A DNA stretch of 64,000 nucleotides from Capsaspora owczarzaki ATCC 30864 (lineage: Eukaryota > Opisthokonta > Filasterea), in assembly GCF_000151315.2 (NCBI RefSeq), contig NW_011887308.1, positions 373,649 to 437,648 of the forward strand. The letters are read 5' to 3'. A model generated the notes under the pieces. The model did no database searches. It was not told where the DNA came from and saw only the letters and a program-made list of their open reading frames with translations. Below, in pieces: positions 20,267 through 37,400 of the stretch (positions are counted from its first letter, which is position 1; each line of letters begins with the position of its first letter). The position numbers and the translations under genes are program-made.

Positions 20267-20310
20267 TTTCCAGTGCCATCATTATCTGTTTCAGTGGTTG
20301 ATTTCCAGTG
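20241..20310 (+). repeat. 35-bp tandem duplication across a stop codon
   Basis: Units 20241-20275 and 20276-20310 differ at three positions. The first encodes the last residues and stop (TGA at 20264-20266) of the beta-lactamase-family gene; the second lies in its 3' UTR. Confidence 0.85.
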
Positions 20311-20654
20311 GATTGCCAGTTTCGCGTTGTGTGTCACGGATCGTTTTTGGAACGCATGGAAAAGCACTCTATCCAATTCTTATCATAAGAAAACAAAAAA
20401 AATAACATCAAAGCATCATTTTACTACACAATGCATTGCGAAGACAGAACAACAAGAGCGGTAGGGGCAGCCAAAACTGGGAATGTACACACACGCAGCA
20501 AAAGAAGGAACAAATTGCAAGCACAACAGCAGAAACTAGACACCAATGGGAGAAGAACAAAAAAGGAGCGCGGGGCAACAAAAAAAATCAAAGCAGACAG
20601 AACGCGCCGAATGCGCGTGGGAGCAAAAAAAACTACACACGACAAAAAAACTGC
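20311..20654. other. Convergent 3' spacer
   Basis: Between the 3' ends of the plus-strand beta-lactamase-family gene and the minus-strand kinase. A-rich on the plus strand; no gene seen. AATAAC-like sequence at about 20400 could serve polyadenylation. Confidence 0.4.
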
Positions 20655-26998
<6,344 letters not shown>

Positions 26999-29734
26999 TC
27001 AATGCTGGGAGGAAACTGACGCAGCCTCAAACTCAACAGCGAGCTCTCGCATTCCTGCATCGTCTTGCTCGGAATACTTGGCGGCGGAGAGACGCAGGGC
27101 AGCAGCAATTTTGAGCAGCGCGCCGCTCACCTTTGCCTCAAATCCGTTTGTGTCATGGCAAGCTTCCGTCTTGCGGATGCGGTACATGACATAGTAGTTG
27201 CCAGGGAGAATCTCGTCCTTTGAAAAGATGGGAATCTTGGCCTGGGGCTCGATGGCGAGGATGGCGACTTCGTGAACGTCAAAGTGGCCCTTGAAAAAGT
27301 TCAAAAAGGTCGTGATGGTGGCTGGCTGGAAGTTGGCAAACATAAACCAAATCACCAAGTCGCCCGAGTACTTGAGAATCTGGCCGGCCTGGTCGATGAG
27401 GTCGCGCAGGAATTGCTTGCTCTGGAAGAGCGCCGAGGTGCAGTTTGCGTCTGCCGAGTCTGTCTCCTCCATGTTGAACGTCGGGGTACTCATCATGAGC
27501 ACGTCGTACTTTTCCAGCTTGTCAGCCTTCTTGAGGGTCTCGCTGACAAGGGACTGTGCCTGGAAGTCGTGGTCGCCCACGATGACAAGCGGATTGTTCT
27601 GAATCTCGGGCAGGTACATGGCGTCAATGTCGCTGAAAATGACATTGCGCGCACCCATCAGGATGGCAGCAAGACCCACGTTGCCGCTGCCACAGCCAAG
27701 ATCAAGCACGTACTTGTCCGTCACTGGAATGTCGCCGTGCAGAATCATCTCGACAAACTTGGCTCCGATGGGACCCGTGTAAGGATTGAATCCACCCTGC
27801 GGCACAACCGTCGCAAAGACTGGGTGGCCGTCGTGCTTGAACACGACCTGCATGGTCTTGGAGCTAAACACGTCGGCGCGCTGGCGGTAGCTCACGCCAG
27901 GGAGACTGCCGCAAAACTTGATCGGACCGACATAGCCCATGTGACCGAGGATGTCACGGCAGTAATTCTCGTCGTCCGCAGAAAGCTCAATGGTGACACG
28001 CTCTGGCATCATGGAGCTCAGGGTGCTGCCGGTGAGCTTGGGCAGCAGCTTGTTGCGCAGCTCGATCAAGTAGGCGAAATCGGTAAACTCGGCCGTCGGC
28101 GTCACAAAGCGGCTCGGAGGCGGACCAGCGGCAGCAGGAGTAGCAGCAGCAGTAGTAGCAGCGGTGGCCGGGGCAGAAGCAGAAATCTTTTGCTGTTCAA
28201 GCAGTTGGGCAAACACCTTGCGGTCTTGCGCCGCCGACCCATCCAAAATCTGGTCGGGCAGCCCGGGATTGATGTGCGTCAGCGTAAGCAAGCCACTGCT
28301 GTTGATGGACTTGGTCTTCTCATAATAGTAGCGAGTGTGCGGCGGTTCGAAGGCACCGCGCGTCAGACGGGCAAAGAGCTGCGCAGGAGGCTCCTTGACC
28401 TGCGCGCCTCGCATGACCAGCGGATCAGTGTTGCCAGGGATGAGATCGTACTGGGGCATGTCGTCAATCAGCCTGAGCATGAGCGACTCAATTTCAGCAG
28501 GCGTGGCACGATCGTATCGCGGGTAGCACGTCGGGTAGTTTTTGATGCACATGTTGTACGTGATTGACGACGTGAGCAAGTCGAAAAAGTAGAGGGACCG
28601 CTCGGGATGCTCTCGCTGGTACGTGCGCAAGGTGGTCATGGAAAAGACAGTGGTGACGTTCTTGCCGCGGAACTCGGACAGGTAGCCAGAGGTCATTTCG
28701 ACAATGCCCAGCTGCTGGTTGGCATGCACGAGGGGCCTCACTTTCATGTATGCACCTCCAACCAAGCGACGAGTAGAGCGGGCCTGCCCAGCCGGGGGAG
28801 CCACAAAGATGAATGCCATGCCCACGACAAAGCAGTCTGCGAGCTCGTCGACAAACTTTTTGTCGCAGAAGGCGGACGTGTCGTAGCGCGGTCCACGGTA
28901 GATTTGCTTGTAGAGCTGGTACATTGGCGCTTGGATGACGTGCTTCTTGGTTTCATCATCCATCCCGCGAATGTCGAGAATGCGGAAGAAGCAAGGCTGT
29001 GGCGACGGGATGAACGAGGACAGAGTCAGCAAGCCATTGTTGTCGTGCGCAGTGTCAAGCAGCGCTGCTTGCGCCACGGCATGCAAGGAAAAGCTCAGGT
29101 CAGCATGGCGCTCGTGCTGGAGCGGGACAAACCGGCCGCCAGGTTGGTCCGAGTCGAGCAGCAGGAACAGCGGGTCGGCAGTTGCGTTGTTGCCGTTCAG
29201 CAGCGCATGCGAAAGCGTCGACGCCCGAGCCTTGAATTCATGCACAGAGCTCGCGTCTCCAGTGGCGGCGGCGGCGGCGGCGGCGGTGGCGGACTTGTAG
29301 AAAATCACGATTGGAGCAACACAGACGTATGCCAGAACGACCAGCTCGAGCTCCTCCGCCCAGTGCACGCCCTCTGCCGCGTCCCGAATGTACTCGCGCA
29401 GGGTCGCGTCGTCGGGAATGCTGCTCTTCTTCTTCGTCGTCGTCGTCTTGTTCTCCATCGAATCGCTGTCTGGCCCGGACTGGGTTGGTGCAGTGCGTGA
29501 CCACTGCGCAAGGCAATGAAGGACTTCGGCGCGGTTGATTTCGACGTTGTGGCTCACGGTCGCCCACAGCGAGCGGACGTCCATGCCCAGCAGCACTGCG
29601 ACCGCCTCGTACAATGGCACTGACGCAGCAGACCCAGTCGTCGCACTCGCTTGACTCTGACGGCTCGACAGGGAGCCAGTGACGGCGGCCTGAAACCCAG
29701 GCGGCAAGATGGTCGGGGTGCTCGGCGTTGTCAT
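26999..29734 (-). CDS. OTU-like / acyltransferase-like / SAM-methyltransferase fusion protein
   Basis: The ATG at 29734 (MTTPSTPTILPPGFQ) gives 911 residues without introns in the coding region; a 5' UTR intron is likely (donor near 29943, acceptor CTGCAG at about 29816). Residues about 40-230 follow the OTU-fold pattern (SVPLYEAVAVLLG, LREYIRDAAEGVHWAEELEL, APIVIFY), but the usual catalytic Cys is not seen. A middle region (about 290-450) resembles an N-acyltransferase fold (GIVEMTSGYLSEFRGKN, YPTCYPRYDRATPAE). The C-terminal domain is a small-domain methyltransferase: SAM loop VLDLGCGSGNVGLAA (about 695), the acidic residue in IFSDID, and motif IV position MMSTPTFN. A Pro/Ala linker precedes it. 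Substrate unknown, probably protein or rRNA. The first two domain calls are weaker than the last. Confidence 0.75.
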   Translation of the reverse strand: MTTPSTPTILPPGFQAAVTGSLSSRQSQASATTGSAASVPLYEAVAVLLGMDVRSLWATVSHNVEINRAEVLHCLAQWSRTAPTQSGPDSDSMENKTTTTKKKSSIPDDATLREYIRDAAEGVHWAEELELVVLAYVCVAPIVIFYKSATAAAAAAATGDASSVHEFKARASTLSHALLNGNNATADPLFLLLDSDQPGGRFVPLQHERHADLSFSLHAVAQAALLDTAHDNNGLLTLSSFIPSPQPCFFRILDIRGMDDETKKHVIQAPMYQLYKQIYRGPRYDTSAFCDKKFVDELADCFVVGMAFIFVAPPAGQARSTRRLVGGAYMKVRPLVHANQQLGIVEMTSGYLSEFRGKNVTTVFSMTTLRTYQREHPERSLYFFDLLTSSITYNMCIKNYPTCYPRYDRATPAEIESLMLRLIDDMPQYDLIPGNTDPLVMRGAQVKEPPAQLFARLTRGAFEPPHTRYYYEKTKSINSSGLLTLTHINPGLPDQILDGSAAQDRKVFAQLLEQQKISASAPATAATTAAATPAAAGPPPSRFVTPTAEFTDFAYLIELRNKLLPKLTGSTLSSMMPERVTIELSADDENYCRDILGHMGYVGPIKFCGSLPGVSYRQRADVFSSKTMQVVFKHDGHPVFATVVPQGGFNPYTGPIGAKFVEMILHGDIPVTDKYVLDLGCGSGNVGLAAILMGARNVIFSDIDAMYLPEIQNNPLVIVGDHDFQAQSLVSETLKKADKLEKYDVLMMSTPTFNMEETDSADANCTSALFQSKQFLRDLIDQAGQILKYSGDLVIWFMFANFQPATITTFLNFFKGHFDVHEVAILAIEPQAKIPIFSKDEILPGNYYVMYRIRKTEACHDTNGFEAKVSGALLKIAAALRLSAAKYSEQDDAGMRELAVEFEAASVSSQH

Positions 29735-30766
29735 CCTTTGGTTCTTGGCTCTTTCGCGCTCAAACGGTTTGATGTTTTTTTTGTGGTTTTTGGATTTGTG
29801 TCTTGAACCCTGCAGCAAAACAGCAAAACGTCAAAGGTACGCAGTCCAACACTGACAAGGGGGCGCAGGAACAAAGAACAAAGACTGAGATGAATGGGTG
29901 ATTGAATCCTAAATGGGTTGAGCGGAGCATTCGGCGGCAAGTCACCTGAATTGTGCCGACTGGTCGGTCGCGTCGGCTTGGCCTTTTTGGAGTGCTGCGG
30001 CTGTGCGAGCGAGCAGCAGTGCAGCATCACCGAGCAAGCAACAAACCGAAGCAGCAACAGAAGAAGCAGAAGCAGCAGCAGAAGCAGAGGAGGAAGCAGC
30101 AGCGACGCAAGCGTGGTTTTGAGGTGGGTCAAATTGGGTTTACACCCCACACACATCATCACATACGGCTCGCTCGGCTGCTCACTGCTCAGTGTACAGT
30201 GCTCCTGCATCTCACCAACCTGTGCTACGTCCTCCAATCGCATCTCTGCTGCTGGACTGGTCTGGAGTGCTCAGTGCAATTCGCATCCATCCATTTCCCT
30301 CGCTTTTTTTTTTTTTTTCGAGCGCAGCCATTTTCCTCCGCGTGTCGAATGTCAAATGCAATCTCATCTTCGGAAGGTCAGCTGAATCTGGCCGACCGGT
30401 CGGTCGTGGTCGGCAGGTCAAGCAGCAAGATTTGCTTTGAAGATGAAACGCTTTCTCTGAGTTTTGTGAGCTGTTTATGAAAAAAATCAAGGGCGGGGCC
30501 TTCGAGCTGCTTTTGCAATATACTGTTGTTGTTGGTCGCGTCGTTACAGTTGTTTTGTACACCATTTCCGACGACGAGGACAGACAAGAGGCGACTTTGC
30601 GTTTTCGTATGGCGCAAAGATTGTCAACAGCTTTTGTTTTTATTTGTTCGTCGTTCAATTCACCAATTCACAGGCACAGCAATCAAACACCATACCTCAG
30701 TTCTCTCTTCTATTACTTTGTCGTGACTTGGTTTCATTCTCAGAAAAACAGAATCAACAGTGACAG
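29735..30766. other. Divergent promoter region
   Basis: Between the minus-strand methyltransferase gene and the plus-strand gene at 30767; it includes the likely 5' UTR intron of the former (29816-29943). A CAG/AGC-rich stretch at 30040-30105 and a T-run at 30305-30319 are visible. Open frames here look non-coding. Confidence 0.45.
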
Positions 30767-31267
30767 ATGATGACAATCACTGGGAACCGCATGCTGATGC
30801 TCGCACGCGTGTCGGCATTGAGCTCGACCGCACGCTCGCTCCACACTGCGCCGCGGCTTGCACGGCAGCAAGGGACACTGAGCACAACGGCGGTGCCATT
30901 GCGCGCGACGCAACCACCACAGACACAGCCACTGCTGGCGACGCGTAGCATGAGCACGCTGTTCAGCAGCAAGACGCCCGTCGCCTTCTCAAAGAGCGCC
31001 GCGGCACGCGCAGAGCTGAAGGACACTTTTGAAGGCACGCCGACATCGGCCTATCCACGGCTGGTCGTGGTGGGCGGAGTGCTCATCGTCGGGTTTATGG
31101 TCGCCAACATGGTCTTTGGCGAGCGGACCGAGTGGCCCGACAGTCCCATTCTCACACCGCTGCGAGCCAAGCTTGATCAAGTAGATGAGCACCATCGCTA
31201 CCTGGTGGAACGGCAGCAGCAGCAGCAGACATCAGCGGCCCAGCGACCATCAGAGCCGCCAAAGTAA
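30767..31267 (+). CDS. Small putative mitochondrial inner-membrane protein
   Basis: A 166-residue ORF from the ATG at 30767 (MMTITGNRMLMLARVSA). The first 60 residues are rich in Arg, Ser, Thr and Ala with almost no acidic residues, including LSSTARSLHTAPRLARQ and LLATRSMSTLF. That is the pattern of a mitochondrial targeting sequence. One membrane segment follows at about residues 100-118 (LVVVGGVLIVGFMVANMVFG), then a charged, Gln-rich tail. It could be a respiratory-chain accessory subunit or assembly factor, but I do not recognise the family. It converges with the ZNF598 gene downstream, 135 bp apart. Confidence 0.7.
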   Translation: MMTITGNRMLMLARVSALSSTARSLHTAPRLARQQGTLSTTAVPLRATQPPQTQPLLATRSMSTLFSSKTPVAFSKSAAARAELKDTFEGTPTSAYPRLVVVGGVLIVGFMVANMVFGERTEWPDSPILTPLRAKLDQVDEHHRYLVERQQQQQTSAAQRPSEPPK

Positions 31268-31401
31268 CAGCAACAACCAAAATGCTCAGACATTTCAAAA
31301 ACCTAACACGAAAGTGCTTTGCAAACAAATCCTATTAATAAAAGTACATCTTTTGGCATTTCGCGCCAATGCCAACATCAAAACAAATCTTGGATTGGTT
31401 T

Positions 31402-34400
31402 TTACTTGCCCCAGGCGTTGGTGGACGGCGCTGGCGGAGGACCAAAGCTCGAGTGAATGGGCGCAGGGGTGTTCTTCACCTTGGCAGAGGAAATGCGCAG
31501 CGGGGCATTGCTGCTACTTTTGCTACTACTGCCACTGCTGCTTGCGGCCGAACCAGACCACGCTGCGGCAGGACGGTTGTTGCTGGACTGGCGCGCAGCT
31601 GTCGCGTCGTGGTGAGCCGCGCGCAGTTGCTGCTGCTTGTCAAGATCAGGCAGCAGAGCCACTAGCTCGGGGAAAATCTTGTGCATTTGCGCACCAAGCA
31701 GCGAGGCAAACTTGGCATAGTACTCGGCGGGTGTGATTTCGTTTTTCTTGAACGACATGGAGATTTGTTTAAACTCGGTAAACTTGGCCTCGTCGTTGTT
31801 CAGAGCGGTTTTGATGCTTTGGGCCAGCGCGGCGTTCCGCTCGGCAAAGTTGGACGGCGGCACAAAGACCGGCTTGGCCAGCGAGGGAAAATCGTTCGCG
31901 TCAACAGGAGTCGCCTCGCCCTGGCCAAAGGTCTCGAGCACACGATCATGGCGGCGTTGCTCCTTGCGCTGCTTCTTGTCCTGAGCAGCAGACGCAGTGG
32001 AAGAAGAAGAAGAAGCCAAAGCCGTCGATGAGCCTCCCCAGGAGCCGCTCGGCTGGCCCGCGCCGGCCTTGCGACCACCACCGCTGTCGAGCTGAGGAAA
32101 CTCGTCGAGCGAGTTGGCAACGGGCGCACGGGAGGATCCGGCGTACTGGGCAGTGTCAAAAACAGGGGCGGAGACGACGCTGACCTTGGACATTGGAGCA
32201 GCGCCAGTCACAGAGCTAAACCCGCCTGATGCGACGGACGCCGAGGGCGCAGCGTTGCGGGCCAAGCTCATCTCGTATGCTCCTTGCTCGTCGTAGGAAA
32301 AGTCGTCGTCCTCGTAGGGGTTGAAAGCCTTTCCACGCGATTGTGAAGTCTTGCCCTTCACCGACAGCGTGGCGAATTGCGATGACACGTCACTGTGCGG
32401 GTCGGCCACCACGCGAGTGGTGTGAACCGAGGCCGTGGGGGCAACCGCAGTCGGATTTTTGCGCAGCGCCTGAGCAAAGCCGGCAGCGGGCTGAGCAGCG
32501 GCCTTGTTCTTGCCCTTTTTGCCCGTCGAGGCAGGCAACGATGGGAAGGCGGACTGCTGCATCAAATTGCCTGCGGAAGAGGACAAAGCTGACGACGACG
32601 ACGACGATGATGATGATACAGGACCAGTTCGCTGTCCGCCTGAAAGTCCAGTTGCATAGTTACCTGATGAAAATGAAGAAGAAGAAGAAGAAGAAGCAGA
32701 AGACGAGCTGCCCAGCGATGGGAAGTGCTGATCGTCGCGCAAGGTAGACGAGCCGAATGCTGTCGCACGCGAATAGATGGCTGCAGAGCCAAGTGTCATA
32801 TTCGTGGCGGGAGCGGCGGCGGCGGCGGCGGCGGCGGCGGCTGGGGTGGGCTGTGCAGGGCCAAGCGCTGGGAACTGCTCAACCCCGAGCTGGAAGCTGC
32901 TTGGCTGGTCGTCATCACCATCGCTGTCGCCGGCACGACTGGCAGACTTGCTGTGCCCTTGAGGACCTCGCAGCCCAGAAACTGACACAACCATGGCTCG
33001 CTGACGGTCGCGGCGCGACGAGTCTGCCATGTGCTTTTCGGCAATATGCGCGCGCAAATCCATCTCGTTGCTAAACACGGCGGTTAGTTGTTCCTCTCTG
33101 CTTGCGCAGCTGGGATGATCGCATCGGTAGTGGGAGGCGGCAAAATGCTTGACGAGCTCGTCAAAGTTGTCATAGTACACGTTCTTGTCGCCTGCTGCGT
33201 GGCAGACAAAGCAGTTCTCATGGCGCTCGCGCAAGTGGACAAAGAGGGCGTCTGCATCAAAAACGCCGATTCGGCAAAACTCGCAGACAGGATGGCCCTT
33301 GGAACCCGTGGGTGGGACGGCTTTGCCGCGTCCCTCCAGCGAGAATGGCACGCCCGTGCCGTTTTTGCGATGGGCCAGCAGCTGCGAGCGTGTGTAGACG
33401 AGCTGCTCGACCATGAATTTGGCCTGAGACTTGACGCAGATATCGCAATAGGCCAGCTCGTTGTGGTCGTTCTTGAGGTGAGCTTTGAGGGATTGAAGAT
33501 TGGGGAATTCTCGGACGCGAGGGCATGCCGGGCACAGAAAGGCAAACAAGGCGTGGCACAAGTCCCGAATTCGTCGATCCGAGTAGTGGAAGCCCGTCTC
33601 GTTAACAAAGATGGTGGGCAACTCGGTGCTGGAGACGACGGCAACCAAGACCCGCTGCAACGCTTCGCCCGAGTACGCCACCGACGCGACTGACTGCACG
33701 GCAGCAAGGGCATCGTACGACGCCTGTAATCCGCGCGGAACAAGATACACGTCGGTGATTGGGGATCGGCAGACTGCGCAATCCGTCTTCCTGAGCAGGT
33801 CGCGCAGACGCACCGAGCACACATGGCACACGGGGTGGTTGCAGGCACCCACGGCAGCGTACTCCATTTCGCCAGAGCACACATCGCAGCGCGCAGCCTC
33901 GTCATGGTGCGGTTGCAGTGTCGCCGACTGTGATGAGGTAACCTGCAGCGCACGCTGACGCGAGCTGGCTGGCGACGCCGAGCTGCTCTCTGGACCAGTT
34001 GCCTCGGCACCAGCAGCAGTATGAGTAGCAGCAGTAGCACCATTCACATCACTCGAGGCCGACGCAGATGCGCCGCCCTTGCCGCCCCGGTGGCGACCCG
34101 ACTGAGATCTCGCGCCAGAACGAGCGGCTTCGGTCGCAGCAGCGGGACTCTCGCCCGCATCCGCCGCCGCCGCCGCAGCAGCAGCAGCAGCAGCAGCAGT
34201 ATTCGCAGCAGCAGCACCAGCAGCTCGATGACCATCCTCGCGGGGCTGCCGCGGTGCCGCGTTCGATGCGCCTGCACGGCCGCCACGCGATCCACTCGCG
34301 CCTCCGCCTCGCTTAGCTCCACCACCGCCGCCGCTACGTCCGCCATTGGTGTTTGTATTGTTACTGTTGTTGGTGTTATTGGAACGGCCGCCGCGCTGGG

Positions 34401-34440
34401 CAGGCGCCTGTCCCTCCATCGCTGGTGGCTGATCGGCCAT
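31402..34440 (-). CDS. ZNF598: ZNF598/Hel2-type E3 ubiquitin ligase
   Basis: A 1012-residue single-exon protein from the ATG at 34440. After a Gly/Ala/Arg-rich low-complexity start comes a RING domain (CDVCSGEMEYAAVGACNHP, CHVCSVRLR, DCAVCRSPI; about residues 185-235). Next are the C2H2-type fingers typical of ZNF598/Hel2 (FLCPACPRV with LKAHLKNDH, CDICVKSQAKF, PVCEFCRIGVFD with LFVHLRERHENCFVC, YRCDHPSCASREEQ, MDLRAHIAEKH; about 305-485). The remaining half is disordered, with Ser- and Ala-rich tracts and conserved-looking patches (FPSLAKPVF, EFPQLDSGG, EYYAKFASLLG near the end). By family knowledge it senses collided ribosomes and ubiquitinates small-subunit proteins in ribosome-associated quality control. 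Cytosolic. Alternating GCG- and GCA-type repeats explain the poly-Ala tracts. Confidence 0.9.
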   Translation of the reverse strand: MADQPPAMEGQAPAQRGGRSNNTNNSNNTNTNGGRSGGGGGAKRGGGASGSRGGRAGASNAAPRQPREDGHRAAGAAAANTAAAAAAAAAAAADAGESPAAATEAARSGARSQSGRHRGGKGGASASASSDVNGATAATHTAAGAEATGPESSSASPASSRQRALQVTSSQSATLQPHHDEAARCDVCSGEMEYAAVGACNHPVCHVCSVRLRDLLRKTDCAVCRSPITDVYLVPRGLQASYDALAAVQSVASVAYSGEALQRVLVAVVSSTELPTIFVNETGFHYSDRRIRDLCHALFAFLCPACPRVREFPNLQSLKAHLKNDHNELAYCDICVKSQAKFMVEQLVYTRSQLLAHRKNGTGVPFSLEGRGKAVPPTGSKGHPVCEFCRIGVFDADALFVHLRERHENCFVCHAAGDKNVYYDNFDELVKHFAASHYRCDHPSCASREEQLTAVFSNEMDLRAHIAEKHMADSSRRDRQRAMVVSVSGLRGPQGHSKSASRAGDSDGDDDQPSSFQLGVEQFPALGPAQPTPAAAAAAAAAAPATNMTLGSAAIYSRATAFGSSTLRDDQHFPSLGSSSSASSSSSSSFSSGNYATGLSGGQRTGPVSSSSSSSSSALSSSAGNLMQQSAFPSLPASTGKKGKNKAAAQPAAGFAQALRKNPTAVAPTASVHTTRVVADPHSDVSSQFATLSVKGKTSQSRGKAFNPYEDDDFSYDEQGAYEMSLARNAAPSASVASGGFSSVTGAAPMSKVSVVSAPVFDTAQYAGSSRAPVANSLDEFPQLDSGGGRKAGAGQPSGSWGGSSTALASSSSSTASAAQDKKQRKEQRRHDRVLETFGQGEATPVDANDFPSLAKPVFVPPSNFAERNAALAQSIKTALNNDEAKFTEFKQISMSFKKNEITPAEYYAKFASLLGAQMHKIFPELVALLPDLDKQQQLRAAHHDATAARQSSNNRPAAAWSGSAASSSGSSSKSSSNAPLRISSAKVKNTPAPIHSSFGPPPAPSTNAWGK

Positions 34441-37400
34441 AGTGTAATCGTGTTGTGTAATAAAAAAAAAGAAAGAGTGAAAGCAAAGTCATGCTTAGTC
34501 GGCTCAGACTTGATCAATGTTACAAACACAATCTCGAAAACATAACATGTCAGCTTTGTTGGGGGTTCAGGCGTTGTTGGAATTGAGTTTGTGATTGGCG
34601 ACGTCGATTACACCAAGTTTGGTTTTTGCTTTCGACCCCTGCATCGTTTGAACTGTGTTACACCCGAGAGGGAGGAATAGGTAGATACAAAGTATCTTGA
34701 GCACTGAGCGAACAGATATGGGTTGGGATGTATATATTCTCACCAACCTTTGAGGAGCGCACCAAAACAAGCAACGGTTCTACAGCTCAAAAGAAGCAGG
34801 AAGGCCAGATCGACAACCAAACACGCCCGACAACAAAACACACGCACGACAACGAAACACACGCCATACGCACATTTAAACGCACCTCCACACCTTAACG
34901 GTGCACATGGCAGCGCTTTGACGTGTGAGACGTGCGGTTGCGACACTGCCGCGATCCATCCTTGACACTCGCAATGCATTGGACGGTATAGACAAAGGAT
35001 ACCAATTGACGAGGCACTTTGCCATGACGCGGGCAGGTTGGGTGGGTGTAGAGAGCTCCCAGGACGGGTCGGTCGATCCTGGTCGAGGAGGTTGGTATCG
35101 TCTGGCCCTGCCAGAACAGTGGGCCAAAAAGTGAGCTCCATCTTTGCGTGTCACCCGAACGAGCAGCCACTTACAAAACTGAAAGTCCATCGTTGATGGG
35201 TCCACCACGTAGTCACCGATTTGGACATTCATACCATCACCGGGCGGAGGGATGAGACGATGAAAGAAGGTCTTGGCTTTGAACGGCTGTGCTGTGGAGT
35301 TTTGCTCGTCGAACTCGTCCGACATTGTTTCGGCGAAAAGAAGCAAAGACAGCAAATGACCAAGAAAAGAAAACGAAAAAGAAAACGAAAAAGAAAACGA
35401 AAAAGACAAGAAAAAAGAAATAGCAAATGAAAAAGGAGAAGAATTGAGGAAAAAGGAAAAAGGAAAACGAAAACAGAAACCAAAAGACCATTTCGAATCG
35501 ATGGCTAATGTGATCATATACCCGTTTGCGTGATGAAGCAAGGTTCAAACAAAGCCAGCAATCGGAATTCGTACGAGGTCCCCAAAAACGGTGCAAAATC
35601 TGTGAAATCGCGATTCGAGCACAACTTCATCAGCTGGGCCCATTTACGGCTGTGTGGCGTGTGCAGCCCACGTCGAGTGCAGAGGACTTCCAAAATTTGA
35701 ATATTTAGGACGTTATTATTCATCAACTCTGAGTCAAACCGCGGATGCTCATTTGTTGCGCTCTTTTAAGGTACAGAATCAGAGGAGTCACGACCAGGTG
35801 GAAGGCTTTCCGCCCCCCTCGCAACATCAACTCACGGCAGTACGCTCGAGCGCTGAGGGCTTGGCGTTTCGAACATAACGCCATCTTGCGGGTTCTCCCC
35901 AAGATCGTAATCTAAATCAAGGCGCGTGCGGTTAATGCCGAATCTTGACAACGCATTTGGGTTTTTTCAGCGATGTTGGCAACGCGCATCCTATGCTCAC
36001 GCGCCATCGCGCTCGCGACTGCACTTTTGGGATTTGCCCCCCCCCTCCATCAGGAGATGCTTTTGGCTTGCACTGCTGCGCTCCAGACACACCAGCACCC
36101 CCAGAGGAAGCGAAGGTGGGTCACGCATCAACATTGGAGACCCAGACCGAAAATTGCGTCTTTTGAAATTACCGCACCAATTTTGGAGACCAGTCCCCAA
36201 TCCACATTATTCTGCTTTGCCATTCCCCATTCGGGTTTGTGATTTTTTTTGCATCCCCGTACTCTCAATTCGCATTTAGCTTTGAACGCGCGAGAGTACC
36301 GCACACACTTGGTCGACAATCTTCCTTCTCACACTTTTGGTACGTATGTCGCTTTCTCCCCACTTCCCAGCATGCTGTCGGCCCTTGCACATAAGGGTCG
36401 AAGCCAGTTTGCTTCCTATTGTATTCTTTCTATTGGTTCTCGATTGACCGACACCTCGATCGAGCACTGGTCTCGCGCGCGTTTCTTCTTGATCGATTTC
36501 CATCGCTCTCCTAAATTCGCAGCGGCCTTTCCTTTTCTCAGAGTGATCACTGTGGATGACTAAGCATGCCACATCCTCCGTGAGGGTAGATCAGCGGTTG
36601 CGAGCCGTTGCATTTTGTTTGTTGGCGAAAAAAAAAAAAAAAAAAAAGAGGAGAAAAAAAAAAAAAAAAGGTGTCGGTCTCTAAGGACCTTCTCGCGTGG
36701 ATGCGTAATAGGGTCTGCAATCCCTCTGGCTCGTCCCTCCCCTTCTGCGCGATTGCCGGGATGCGTGCTGTTGGATGGGTTGTATTTTCCCGCTTTTGAG
36801 AGAGAGAGTGAGGCGGCGATGCTGACCAGCCGCATCCTTTAATTGGTGTTGAGGTGGTGCGCGTGCGACGCCAACACTTGAGCTGGGAAGGCTCGCTCAG
36901 ATGTCTGCTCGTTTCGATTTCGCATCAAAAAAACCGCTATTCGCTCATTCCTACCTGCCGACCGCCCGCTCGCCCAGCTACTGCTCCTCCTACTTCTTGG
37001 TTTCTTGGTTTCTTTCACCACGTTAAGAGGCGTGGCACGTCATGCATCCACCACTCCTCGATTGGAAGTGTCTGAATGGCCAGATGCCGGGTAGGACGGG
37101 TTCAAAAAAAAAAAAAAATAAAATTCAAAAAACAAGACAAAAAACAAGACAAAAAACAATTCATCTCGACACCTCTTTCAGATCTGGATTGTTGGCTTTT
37201 CGCAATGCGGTCAAATCTGCACAACACGCAGTCCCGATTTATTCTTCCATCTTGTAATTGACGGCAACGTCTTTCCATCTACAAAGCTCTTTCCTGCTTT
37301 TTTCCCCCATTGCTTTCTTTTGTTGGTCCAAAGGTGAGCGAGTGTGTTTTGGGGCGGTTTGGTGCGGGGCTTGGATTCCGTGGGTCGCGTCCCTAGCGAC

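Noticed and set aside
29918-30480. Overlapping ORFs of 155-175 codons on both strands
   Set aside because: Low-complexity Ser/Arg/Gln composition, no motif, located in a divergent promoter and UTR region.
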